NCBI RefSeq assembly: GCF_013114625.1
Contig: NZ_VTXD01000003.1
Coordinates: 186,001-250,000 of the forward strand
From: Vibrio sp. 99-70-13A1
GTDB lineage: Bacteria > Pseudomonadota > Gammaproteobacteria > Enterobacterales > Vibrionaceae
Length of the DNA: 64,000 nucleotides
Direction of reading: 5' to 3'
The notes below the pieces were generated by a model, which did not search any database, was not told the origin of the DNA, and saw only the letters and a program-made list of their open reading frames with translations. Position numbers and translations under genes: made by a program. Shown here piece by piece: positions 9,197 to 17,059 of this stretch. Positions within the stretch are counted from its first letter, which is position 1. Every line of letters starts with the position of its first letter.

Positions 9197-10423
9197 ATGA
9201 ATCATTTAATTTCAATAGGGCCACTAGAATCTTTCCTAATCGCGATTAGTGTGTTGTTTCTAGGTCATTTTGTGAACGCAAAGCTCCCAGTACTTAAAAA
9301 ATACAATATTCCAGAACCCATTGTTGGTGGGTTGCTTGTCGCTTTTGCTATCACAGGTCTTCACTTCAATGGTATCGATCTAGAGTTTTCTTTACCTTTA
9401 CAAAACACCTTCATGCTGATGTTTTTCGCAACGGTAGGTTTAGCGGCAAACTATACTCAGTTAATCAAAGGTGGAGCGAAAGTCTTCCTGTTCTTAGGGG
9501 TGGCTTCAGTCTATATCATCATCCAAAACGGTGTTGGCGTGACGCTAGCAACGGCTCTCGGTTTAGAACCATTAATGGGGCTTATTGCCGGCTCGATAAC
9601 GCTTTCTGGCGGTCATGGAACGGGTGCGGCTTGGTCTCAAACGTTTGCTGATACTTATGGTATTGCGAATACACTGGAAATCGCAATGGCATCTGCAACC
9701 TTTGGTTTGATCATTGGTGGCATCATTGGTAGCCCTGTCGCTCAAAAGCTTATTAACAAGAATAACCTTGAATCTGAATACGGCACGGGTACTCATACTC
9801 ATGAACGTTTTCCTGAGCTAGTCACTTACAACGAATACGAAGAAGACAAGGTAACCGCAAAGAAGGTTATTGAAGTGCTGTTTATTCTTCTTATCTGTAT
9901 TACTGGTGCTCGTTATTTAGAGCAGTGGGTGAGTACTTTTGAAATCACTTGGTTGATGATTCCTGACTTTGTGTACGCTTTGTTTATTGGTGTATTCATC
10001 ACCAATGTGTTTGAAGTGACCAAAATCCATAAGACGGACAGCGAAACGGTCGATATTCTCGGTACGGTTTCATTATCGCTATTCTTAGCAATGGCCTTGA
10101 TGAGCTTAAAGCTGTGGAACATTTTTGACCTTGCGATCCCATTCCTCGCTATCTTAGCGGTTCAGGCTGTGGTTCTCGGTATCTTCTCGTACTTTGTGAC
10201 GTTCAAGGTTATGGGTTCAAATTATGATGCGGCGGTTATGGCTGGCGGGCACTGTGGTTTCGGCTTAGGGGCAACACCTACTGCTGTGATGAACATGGGT
10301 TCACTTGTGAATCGCTTTGGTCCATCACCTCAAGCTTTTATGGTGGTTCCCATTGTTGGTGCTTTCTTCATCGATATCGTTAACTTGATTATTCTACAAG
10401 GGTACATTTCCTTTATTGGATAA
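9197..10423 (+). CDS. gltS: Sodium/glutamate symporter GltS
   Basis: A 408-residue inner-membrane protein of the ESS family, close in length to E. coli GltS (401). It shows about ten hydrophobic segments arranged as two inverted halves, each with a re-entrant glycine-rich signature: SGGHGTGAAW in the first half (about 135-144) and GGHCGFGLGATPTA in the second (about 350). The family imports L-glutamate with sodium. A ribosome site (GAGG) precedes the ATG and an intrinsic terminator follows, so it is a single-gene unit. Confidence 0.95.
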   Translation: MNHLISIGPLESFLIAISVLFLGHFVNAKLPVLKKYNIPEPIVGGLLVAFAITGLHFNGIDLEFSLPLQNTFMLMFFATVGLAANYTQLIKGGAKVFLFLGVASVYIIIQNGVGVTLATALGLEPLMGLIAGSITLSGGHGTGAAWSQTFADTYGIANTLEIAMASATFGLIIGGIIGSPVAQKLINKNNLESEYGTGTHTHERFPELVTYNEYEEDKVTAKKVIEVLFILLICITGARYLEQWVSTFEITWLMIPDFVYALFIGVFITNVFEVTKIHKTDSETVDILGTVSLSLFLAMALMSLKLWNIFDLAIPFLAILAVQAVVLGIFSYFVTFKVMGSNYDAAVMAGGHCGFGLGATPTAVMNMGSLVNRFGPSPQAFMVVPIVGAFFIDIVNLIILQGYISFIG

Positions 10424-10450
10424 TCGTACTCATTGGTAGATATAAACTCG

Positions 10451-10480
10451 AAAAGCTCTTCTATTTGGAAGAGCTTTTTT
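10451..10480 (+). terminator. Intrinsic terminator of gltS
   Basis: Stem AAAAGCTCTTC (10451-10461) with its complement at 10468-10478, continuing into a T-run. Confidence 0.85.
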
Positions 10481-10631
10481 ATTGCTCACGAATAAGATTT
10501 ATTCTTTAAATGACTTCCAACATATTGATTCAAAAGCAAGAGATGCTTACAAGCACTTACACTCCTATGGAAACTGATGTGTTATTTTCGGTGCCATAAA
10601 TAAATGAGCGTTGTGTTCTAGGAAGTAATCG

Positions 10632-11051
10632 ATGATAAAGAAAATATTTTGTTGTTTGGCTCTAATTCCTAGCACGCTACATGCAGAGTCAACTGTGTAT
10701 TTGAGCGGTGATTACCTGACGAATGGTTCTAAATACGCTCTGCAATATGGCTTTTATTTTACCGCTAGCCCTGAAATGAATTTTGGCTACGAATTGGAAT
10801 ACGCGAAATACAGCGACGATGTGCATTCATTCGGTTTGAACGTGAAACCGGTTTTCCCCTATGGGAACTTTTATGTGGCTCCTATCGGCGGGGTGCATTA
10901 TTTCAATGACAATATTGATATGGCTTTTGTTTATGGCGGGGAAGTGGGTTATACGCAGGGGCGTTTGACGTTTCGAGTTGGCTATAAAGAAGCTTCTGAA
11001 GATTTTAAAAACAGTGACAATGTTTACGTTGGTGCTGGTATCAATTTCTAA
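10632..11051 (+). CDS. Small outer-membrane beta-barrel-like protein
   Basis: A 139-residue protein with a signal peptide (about 1-18, cut after LHA) and alternating hydrophobic/aromatic strands typical of a small outer-membrane barrel: YALQYGFYFT, MNFGYELEYAKY, GNFYVAPIGGVHYF, LTFRVGYKEA and a C-terminal phenylalanine (VYVGAGINF), which is the usual barrel-assembly signal. It resembles the broad OmpA/OmpW-like eight-strand barrels, but I cannot assign a specific family or function. Confidence 0.6.
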   Translation: MIKKIFCCLALIPSTLHAESTVYLSGDYLTNGSKYALQYGFYFTASPEMNFGYELEYAKYSDDVHSFGLNVKPVFPYGNFYVAPIGGVHYFNDNIDMAFVYGGEVGYTQGRLTFRVGYKEASEDFKNSDNVYVGAGINF

Positions 11052-11170
11052 CTCTTATAGGCCCTTCTTGAGTTAGGTTTAGGCTGCTCTATTTATTTTA
11101 TGTAAATAGAGGCAGCCAAATTTTTATTAGAATTAAATACCCGTTCGGTGAATGATCTGAGCGAGCGTGA

Positions 11171-11203
11171 AGAAATAAGAAATAAGAAATAAGAAATAAG
11201 AAA
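11171..11203. repeat. Tandem heptamer repeat, AGAAATA
   Basis: About four and a half copies of AGAAATA, 48 bases beyond the norW stop. The minus strand, which is the norW coding strand, contains no G in this stretch. Confidence 0.85.
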
Positions 11204-11250
11204 GAAGGAAGAGATGTGTTATTCCACAATCTCAACCTCCTCTATAATAG

Positions 11251-12441
11251 CTAAGCCAATTGCAGTTCACGTAATAGCGGGAAAGCAGCCTTGGGGTGGT
11301 TACCAGTGACAACGAACCCAACGAAGCTATTCGCATCGTTAAATGCTTTAGCTACTATGCCGTTTTGGGTAAATTCCGCTTCCCAGCGTGTTGCAGTCTG
11401 AATGTGCTTTCCTGACAATTGGATAGGATAACTCGGCGTTTTCACCTTGGTTAGCATCGGTGGTAAAGCTAAGTTACCTTCAGAACTGGTCAGTTGCTTT
11501 GCAAGAACGTTTGCAGACAAAATGGCAGGTTGTAGGTAAGCCATCACTCGCCCTTCAATTTCTGCGCAGTCTCCAATCGCAAAAATATTTCTGACGCTGC
11601 TAGACAGTGTTGAGTCAACCACAATGCCTTGATTGACGTCGATTCCCGCTTGTATCGCCAGCTCGATGTTGGGGCGAAGACCCGCAGCCGCGATTATTTC
11701 ATCAAATACAATTTCATCCTCTTCAGTACGATTAGCTGAAGCCATCAGATGGTTAGTTACCTCTAGACCTGATGAACATGTGCGTAAAACTACATTATCA
11801 TCATTATGTTTAGCTTCTATAATCGCCGTATTGGTTTTCACTCTGACACCACATTTGATGAGTTCTCGTTCCAGCTCATCAGACACAAAAGTGGGTAAAA
11901 GATTAGCCAATAAATGAGACGCAGGCTCGAAGACCGTGACTTCTTTACCTGCCACTTGTAGATCAAGCGCTAGCTCAACACCAATTAACCCGCCTCCAAT
12001 AATGGCTATTCGTTTTGCAGCATCAATGCGAGGTTTGGATTGATGAAACTCGCTTAGGCTGTTCAAGGTGAGTACCTTGTTATGGTCCAGTCCTTTTACG
12101 GGCGGAACAAACGTACTCGCCCCTGTCGCCAATACCAATTTTGAATAGTGATGACGTTTACCATTCGCTTCAATGTATTGCACTTCGGCATTAATGCTTT
12201 CCACACGAGTGTGGGTATGGACAACAATATTGTATTGCTCAGCCACAGCGGCTGCGGTATTCAGCGTAAGATCTTCTACACTTTGGTTTTGGCTGAATAC
12301 ATGGGAAAGGCTCGGCTTGTTGTATTCAGCACCGTTATCCGACGTGAAGAGCTCAATAGCAATTTGAGTATCGATTTTTCTGAGCATTTTTATAGTCTGA
12401 AGTGCAGCGAACCCACCGCCTATAATGATGATTGGCTGCAT
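11251..12441 (-). CDS. norW: NADH:flavorubredoxin reductase NorW
   Basis: A 396-residue FAD- and NADH-dependent oxidoreductase. The N-terminal FAD-binding motif is IIIIGGGFAA (about 4-13), the second dinucleotide fold is IAIIGGGLIGVELALDL (about 145-161), and AIGDCAEIEG (about 275) is the second FAD motif. It passes electrons from NADH to the rubredoxin part of NorV for anaerobic reduction of nitric oxide to nitrous oxide. It starts one base after the norV stop, so the two are translated from one transcript. There is no intrinsic terminator directly behind it; a G-free tandem repeat follows instead. Confidence 0.92.
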   Translation of the reverse strand: MQPIIIIGGGFAALQTIKMLRKIDTQIAIELFTSDNGAEYNKPSLSHVFSQNQSVEDLTLNTAAAVAEQYNIVVHTHTRVESINAEVQYIEANGKRHHYSKLVLATGASTFVPPVKGLDHNKVLTLNSLSEFHQSKPRIDAAKRIAIIGGGLIGVELALDLQVAGKEVTVFEPASHLLANLLPTFVSDELERELIKCGVRVKTNTAIIEAKHNDDNVVLRTCSSGLEVTNHLMASANRTEEDEIVFDEIIAAAGLRPNIELAIQAGIDVNQGIVVDSTLSSSVRNIFAIGDCAEIEGRVMAYLQPAILSANVLAKQLTSSEGNLALPPMLTKVKTPSYPIQLSGKHIQTATRWEAEFTQNGIVAKAFNDANSFVGFVVTGNHPKAAFPLLRELQLA

Positions 12442-12442
12442 G

Positions 12443-13957
12443 TTATACCTCTACAAACACTTCTTTGCCCAAGCTGCATTCTGGGCAAAGGAAGTAATCT
12501 GGTACTTGTTCCCAAGGTGTTCCTGGCTCTACATCTTGGTTTGGTTCGCCCAGTTGAGGATCGTAGATCCATTCGCAAACGGTACAGCGCCAGCAAGTGC
12601 AGTCTGAATTGTGGCTTGATTGCTCAACCTCAGCCTTAACTTCAATCTCTAAATCTGAATTGCAAACACTACTCTCAGCGTTCTGCTTAGTACTTGTTCC
12701 CGATTCTACAATTTGAGTTTTCTTGCGCTCAACTTGCTTTGGTTGGCATACCTCATCAGCATCCACTCGCCATACATCCGCGAGAGTCATGCCATAATCG
12801 ATGCATTGTCGTAGCGCATCGGTATCGGGTTTCCAATGAATGTGCTGCGCAGGGCTAACTTCAAAGTTGGCTTCACGAAGGCGTGCATCAATACGTTTTA
12901 CAGCACCACCAGTCCAGCCAGACGACCCAAATGCTGCGGCTCTTTTTTCAGCAAAACGTAGGCCATGTATCTCTTCCAATAACGCAGCGATTTGCGGCAT
13001 CATTACGTTATTCATGGTTGAAGACCCAACTAACACGCCTTTTGAGCGGAAGATGTTGGCGAGAATGTCATTTTTGTCATGCTTAGAAATATTAAAGACT
13101 TTAATTGCTGTTTCTGGGCTGCTTTTACGAATACCTTTTGCGATGGCATCAGCCATCATTCGAGTGTTGTTAGACATGGTGTCGTAGACAATCGTAATAC
13201 GATCTTCTTTATAAGCTTTAGACCATTCGTAGTACTGCTCGACAATTTGGGTCGCGTTATCACGCCAGATACAGCCATGTGAAGTGGCAATAACGTCAAT
13301 AGGTACGCCAAGGCTTAATACTTCTTCTATCTTGGCTTTCACGAGAGGAGCGAAAGGGGTCAGGATATTTGAGAAATAACGTAAGCACTGATCATGAAGC
13401 TCTACTTGGTCCAGTTGATCATTAAATAGGTTTTCGTCGCAGTAATGTTGACCAAAAGCATCGTTACTGAAAAGTACTTCGTCACTGGTTAAGTAAGTAG
13501 CCATTGAATCCGGCCAGTGCAACATTTTCATCTCAACAAAAATAAGCTGTTTGCCGTTACCTATATCGAGCGCATCACCTGTTTTTACGGTTCTAAAATT
13601 CCAGTCAGGTTTGTGGTGATGACCAATAATGGAATTCACCCCAGCCTCTGTACAATAGATAGGTGTATTAGGAATTTTTTCGAGTAAAGCAGAAAGGGCA
13701 CCTGAATGATCTTCTTCTGCATGCTGGCAAATGATGTAATCAATCTCATTGAGATCGATTTCCATTTCTAGGTTTGCTAGGAATTGATCGGTAAAGCGGT
13801 GGTCAACAGTATCGACAAGAACCGTCTTCTCTTCACGGATGAGGTACGAGTTATAGCTGGTACCTTTGTTCATGTGATATTCCTTGCCATGGAAGTGTTC
13901 AGTTTCCCAATCGTGAATACCAACCCAGTGAACATTGCCTTTAACGTGAATAGTCAT
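12443..13957 (-). CDS. norV: Anaerobic nitric oxide reductase flavorubredoxin NorV
   Basis: A 504-residue cytosolic flavodiiron protein. The N-terminal metallo-beta-lactamase-like domain carries the diiron ligands H79-x-E81-x-D83-H84 in QHAEEDH. A flavodoxin domain follows (about 254-395, [18 protein letters not shown] loop). A linker rich in charged residues leads to a C-terminal rubredoxin (about 452-504) with CTVC and CPEC iron ligands. It reduces nitric oxide under anoxia. The linker is longer than in E. coli NorV. Expression is predicted to need sigma54 and NorR from the elements just upstream, although norR itself is not adjacent as it is in E. coli. Confidence 0.95.
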   Translation of the reverse strand: MTIHVKGNVHWVGIHDWETEHFHGKEYHMNKGTSYNSYLIREEKTVLVDTVDHRFTDQFLANLEMEIDLNEIDYIICQHAEEDHSGALSALLEKIPNTPIYCTEAGVNSIIGHHHKPDWNFRTVKTGDALDIGNGKQLIFVEMKMLHWPDSMATYLTSDEVLFSNDAFGQHYCDENLFNDQLDQVELHDQCLRYFSNILTPFAPLVKAKIEEVLSLGVPIDVIATSHGCIWRDNATQIVEQYYEWSKAYKEDRITIVYDTMSNNTRMMADAIAKGIRKSSPETAIKVFNISKHDKNDILANIFRSKGVLVGSSTMNNVMMPQIAALLEEIHGLRFAEKRAAAFGSSGWTGGAVKRIDARLREANFEVSPAQHIHWKPDTDALRQCIDYGMTLADVWRVDADEVCQPKQVERKKTQIVESGTSTKQNAESSVCNSDLEIEVKAEVEQSSHNSDCTCWRCTVCEWIYDPQLGEPNQDVEPGTPWEQVPDYFLCPECSLGKEVFVEV

Positions 13958-13995
13958 AATGATAATACCTTATTAATGTTTTCTAAGGTCATCTT

Positions 13996-14011
13996 TGCAC
14001 TAGTCATGCCA
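13996..14011 (-). promoter_or_regulatory. Sigma54 promoter of norVW
   Basis: On the minus strand TGGCATGACTAGTGCA carries the GG and GC of a -24/-12 promoter with exactly ten bases between them. It ends about 38 bases before the norV ATG, as expected for NorR-controlled transcription. Confidence 0.8.
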
Positions 14012-14065
14012 TGTTTTTATCTTGTTGATTTTATAGGTTTATTGTTTTTAATCTTTAATTATAGT

Positions 14066-14102
14066 GTCAATGTGACATGGTGTTGAATTGAGTCCAAATG
14101 AC
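14066..14102. promoter_or_regulatory. Pair of NorR-type enhancer sites
   Basis: Two GT-N7-AC elements, GTCAATGTGAC (14066-14076) and GTCCAAATGAC (14092-14102), are spaced 26 bases centre to centre. The first lies within the palindrome TGTCA-ATG-TGACA. They are 55-106 bases upstream of the sigma54 promoter, the normal position for enhancer binding. E. coli NorR binds three such sites; I find two. Confidence 0.65.
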
Positions 14103-14150
14103 TATTTAAGGTCTTTTTGTTTGTTCTAGATAAAATTATGTTCTATCTAG

Positions 14151-14238
14151 AGGATAAGAGGATAAGAGGATAAGAGGATAAGAGGATAAGAGGATAAGAG
14201 GATAAGAGGATAAGAGGATAAGAGGATAAGAGGATAAC
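14151..14238. repeat. Tandem octamer repeat, AGGATAAG x 11
   Basis: Ten exact copies of AGGATAAG plus a final AGGATAAC. The array lies between the norV control region and the nitroreductase terminator. The minus strand is free of G throughout. Confidence 0.95.
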
Positions 14239-14305
14239 TCAAATTAAGGTTTCTATTTAAGCTTTTAGCACCAAATGCTTTGTTCATTAAAAAGTGTTTT
14301 ACGCA

Positions 14306-14332
14306 TAAAAAAGGCCAGGCTGAGCCTGACCT
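14306..14332 (-). terminator. Intrinsic terminator of the nitroreductase gene
   Basis: On the minus strand GGTCAGGC pairs with GCCTGGCC (one wobble) across a TCA loop and runs into T6, 45 bases after the stop codon. Confidence 0.85.
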
Positions 14333-14376
14333 ATTATTTAAAGCTGTATGTCTAACACAAGCACTATTGCTTAGTA

Positions 14377-15033
14377 TTAAAGCGTTGTTACCACTTCATC
14401 AAGAGCTAGGCGAGCTTTTGGTTTACCGTGGTTGTAGTCTTCGCCTTCTTTATGGAAGCCGATAGCTAATGCTACATCAACAACGTGACCTTCTAGCTCA
14501 TCTGCAAATTCTTCACCGATCATTGCAGCGTCAACACCTTCCATAGGGGTAGATGAGATGCCTAGACGAGCAAGCGTATGCATGATGTTACCCAGTGCAA
14601 TGTAAACTTGAGACTTAGTCCAGTTACCGTTAAACCCTGTTTCGTCTGTGTTCATGTCAGCGAAAGCGTAAGCACCTAAGAATTGCTCGTACATTTCAGC
14701 TGGTAGATGGCCTGAACTTACTTCAGTGTCAGCACGTTTCGCGAATTTCTCTTTCGTGTACTTAGGGTCATGTGCGAAAAGAATAGTGTGTGACGCTTCT
14801 TTTGCATGAGGTTGGTTAAACTGGAACATGTTTTCGAAAGTATTGTGGAAACGTTGCTTCGCTTCGTCACTCTCGATGATGATGAATTTCCAAGGCTGAG
14901 AGTTAATAGAAGAAGCTGATAAGCGAAGCGCTTCTTTGATGATAGCCATGTCTTCCGCAGAAACACGTTTTTCAGCATCGTATTTTTTAACAGTGTAACG
15001 AGTGTTTAAATCAGTGATGATTGGATGAGTCAT
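14377..15033 (-). CDS. nfsB: Oxygen-insensitive NAD(P)H nitroreductase / flavin reductase (NfsB, FRase I type)
   Basis: A 218-residue FMN-dependent nitroreductase, the same length as Vibrio fischeri FRase I and E. coli NfsB-type enzymes. The phosphate/FMN-binding segment is SASSINSQPWKF (about 39-50), and the C-terminal half has the conserved LGNIMHTLARLGI helix and PMEGVD. It reduces nitroaromatics, quinones or free flavin with NAD(P)H. It is a single gene with its own terminator. Its position behind norVW may be chance; no shared transcript is implied because the terminator separates them. Confidence 0.88.
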   Translation of the reverse strand: MTHPIITDLNTRYTVKKYDAEKRVSAEDMAIIKEALRLSASSINSQPWKFIIIESDEAKQRFHNTFENMFQFNQPHAKEASHTILFAHDPKYTKEKFAKRADTEVSSGHLPAEMYEQFLGAYAFADMNTDETGFNGNWTKSQVYIALGNIMHTLARLGISSTPMEGVDAAMIGEEFADELEGHVVDVALAIGFHKEGEDYNHGKPKARLALDEVVTTL

Positions 15034-15512
15034 GTTGAATCCTAATATCTATAATACTAAATGTTGAAGGGTTTAATGTTCAATAACGTTCACAATAAAC
15101 AGACAACCCATAAAATTTACAGAACTAATTAATATTTATTCTGTTTTAAATGGGCATCGACCTTACCCAATTATCGAATTTCTGCGGTAGCTCAAGTCGA
15201 TGAACATAAGGTAATCGAAGTTGTGAATAAAAAAAATGGCAAAGATACCTAATTACTATGGGTTTAAATGTCCATAATGTGGTGGTTAGTGTGATGTTAA
15301 GCAGGTGTTGAGGTGCTAATTCACTCTTTTTCACCCAGTTATGTCCATATCAATCTAGGTAATGGTTTAGCGACCAATAAAATTATCAAGATATTGCGGA
15401 TTGTGGACACAGGTGCTTTTCTAATAGAAAGATAGAAAGATAGAAAGATAGAAAGATAGAAAGATAGAAAGATAGAAAGATAGAAAGAAGAAGCTTGGGT
15501 AAAGCGTATTAG
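15034..15512. other. Gene-free interval with tandem repeat
   Basis: About 480 bases between two minus-strand genes. It holds the nitroreductase promoter region and the ATAGAAAG array. No credible gene is visible; a 62-codon frame lacks a ribosome site and family resemblance. Confidence 0.6.
15424..15487. repeat. Tandem octamer repeat, ATAGAAAG x 8
   Basis: Eight exact copies ending 25 bases beyond the stop of the following minus-strand gene. The transcript of that gene would carry eight CUUUCUAU units, G-free, and no intrinsic terminator is seen there. Confidence 0.95.
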
Positions 15513-16379
15513 TTAATACGCTTTGATACCATATTGACGAAGCTTAGCGGGGAACACCTTATCTAGGTTAGCAATGTCTTCTGGAAATAATTCAATTAAA
15601 GCAAAGCCATGCTTTTCATAGATGAGAGTAGTGGCGATACGTTTCTCATCATCAACATTACCACTGTCTGTTCCCCAGTATTGAACATAGACTTTGCCAG
15701 ATGGTAAGTAGAAATCACTCATCACATCTTGCTCAATAGGAAGAGGGCGCTCATAACCGTGTACTACACCTGCCATATAGAGCCAGTTATCTATGATCAG
15801 TTCTCCCTTTGAACGTACATAGTGCCCATCAAGTGTTCGATGTTTGGCTTCGAATTTTTGTCTGAAACTAGAAAATGAAACATCAGTGGAGTGACTTTCT
15901 GCATCCTGACCTAGAAACTCAACAACCGACTGGCGAAGTCTTTTGTGACGAACAATAGTATCGTGCCACGTCACATATTGGTTTTGGGTTTGCTTATCTT
16001 CGCGTTGTTCTCCACCTGCTTTTAGACCGGTTTCTGTCACTTGCCAGCCTTGATCGCTTTTTATGATCCATCCCAATTCACTCAGAAGTAGATTTATTTT
16101 CTTTGCACTCAATTCAAAGTGTTTGGCGACTTGCGTTGCTGTGAGTGTTTTGCCTGATGTGGATGCATGGTCAATCAGTAGGTTTTCAGGCCAGACGATA
16201 AATGTGCCGAACTTGCTGTGCTCAATATATTCCCCGCCGAATTTTTCACCGCGCTCCGTTAATACCCACTTATCTTGCGATCTCACTATATATCCAGCGA
16301 CTTTGAGTTCATTGAAAAGTTGTTTTACTTCTATTTCTCTCAACTTTGCTATGGAGGAGGTTGAGCGTTTGTCTGGCAT
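15513..16379 (-). CDS. Tandem winged-helix protein with nuclease-like C-terminal domain
   Basis: A 288-residue protein with two similar winged-helix units (about 10-65, ending VLTERGEKFGGEY, and about 75-125, ending QVTETGLKAGGEQ) that resemble phage antirepressor-type domains. The C-terminal part (about 185-285) resembles a PD-(D/E)xK nuclease fold found near helicase-type proteins: RSKGELIIDNWLY, MSDFYLPSGKVYVQYWG, ALIELFPED. The position usually held by an acidic residue before the YWG block is glutamine (VYVQYWG), so activity is uncertain. Close Vibrio homologues are often mislabelled glycerol kinase; nothing here supports that. Confidence 0.6.
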   Translation of the reverse strand: MPDKRSTSSIAKLREIEVKQLFNELKVAGYIVRSQDKWVLTERGEKFGGEYIEHSKFGTFIVWPENLLIDHASTSGKTLTATQVAKHFELSAKKINLLLSELGWIIKSDQGWQVTETGLKAGGEQREDKQTQNQYVTWHDTIVRHKRLRQSVVEFLGQDAESHSTDVSFSSFRQKFEAKHRTLDGHYVRSKGELIIDNWLYMAGVVHGYERPLPIEQDVMSDFYLPSGKVYVQYWGTDSGNVDDEKRIATTLIYEKHGFALIELFPEDIANLDKVFPAKLRQYGIKAY

Positions 16380-16820
16380 CTAATGTCCTTTTCACCACAC
16401 ATTGAACATGAATTGCATTTTATCGGGAAAATGAGAAGGAGTGAACTAGACTTTGTTTATCTTTTTCGTTCAAGTTTCTTTAGTTTTATCGTCCAGATTT
16501 CTTTAGTGATTGCACGGATCTGCTGTATGAAGCGAAATATCGTTAGTGGTTAGATAAAGACTCATACTTCTCTTATAGGGAGATATGTCGATCTAGATCA
16601 CAAAGTGTTCGACCTGTGCGTTTTGGGTTTTATAAAGTACCAATAAAACGTCATGTTTATTTTGTAATTTTATTACAAATACTAAGATTTATATGAGTTA
16701 TGATTTATATAACACACCGATGTATGCTGTACTGTTGTGCTGTTTTTCATTTAAAAATTATCCGCTTTATTAATAATGTGATCTTGGTCTCCATTTATTT
16801 TTTATATACATGGCTCTTAG

Positions 16821-16836
16821 TGTGATTTGAATCACT
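16821..16836 (+). promoter_or_regulatory. CRP site in mtlA leader region
   Basis: TGTGATTTGAATCACT matches TGTGA-N6-TCACA at nine of ten positions. Confidence 0.6.
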
Positions 16837-16936
16837 GGTTGTTGATAGTAATTATCAATTAAGTGGCTGTGTAATTAACATTCATGGTGTTTTTGTGATA
16901 TTGATTTGTATTACTAATACTATTTACCTAATTTTT

Positions 16937-16952
16937 AGTGATGTGAGTCACA
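16937..16952 (+). promoter_or_regulatory. Second CRP site in mtlA leader region
   Basis: AGTGATGTGAGTCACA matches the CRP half-sites at nine of ten positions and is 108 bases before the mtlA start. Confidence 0.55.
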
Positions 16953-17059
16953 CTTCCTGGCGTGAGGTGCAATTTTGAAATCTTGTGATACATTTTAATC
17001 AACTTTTGATGACACATTTTTGGCCACTTGGCCGTCCAAAACATTACGGGGTTCTACCT

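Larger units (their letters stand above)
16380..17059. promoter_or_regulatory. mtlA control region and long 5' leader
   Basis: 680 bases with no gene, holding the mannitol operon promoter and leader. Several CRP-like elements are present (see separate entries), plus TGTcGATCTAGATCACA at 16586-16602, which is a near-ideal CRP sequence with one inserted base. A palindrome TTGATA-N5-TATCAA lies at 16842-16858 and a hairpin (TTTTGG...CCAAAA) at about 17018-17041 just before the ribosome site. In V. cholerae the equivalent leader is about 375 nt long and is covered by the antisense RNA MtlS; I cannot place MtlS ends here. Confidence 0.55.

Noticed and set aside
14151-14238. AGGATAAG array as a CRISPR
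   Set aside because: Units are directly adjacent without spacers, so it is a simple tandem repeat; the other arrays were rejected on the same ground.
15146-15334. 62-codon minus-strand frame
   Set aside because: No ribosome site, no family pattern, and composition like the surrounding non-coding DNA.
16659-16681. TTGTAAT-TTT-ATTACAA as an MtlS terminator
   Set aside because: The stem is all AT apart from one pair and no T-run follows on either strand.
16985-17059. Upstream extension of mtlA by 25 codons
   Set aside because: No similarity to MtlA and the segment contains leader hairpin sequence; 17060 has a ribosome site and fits homologues.
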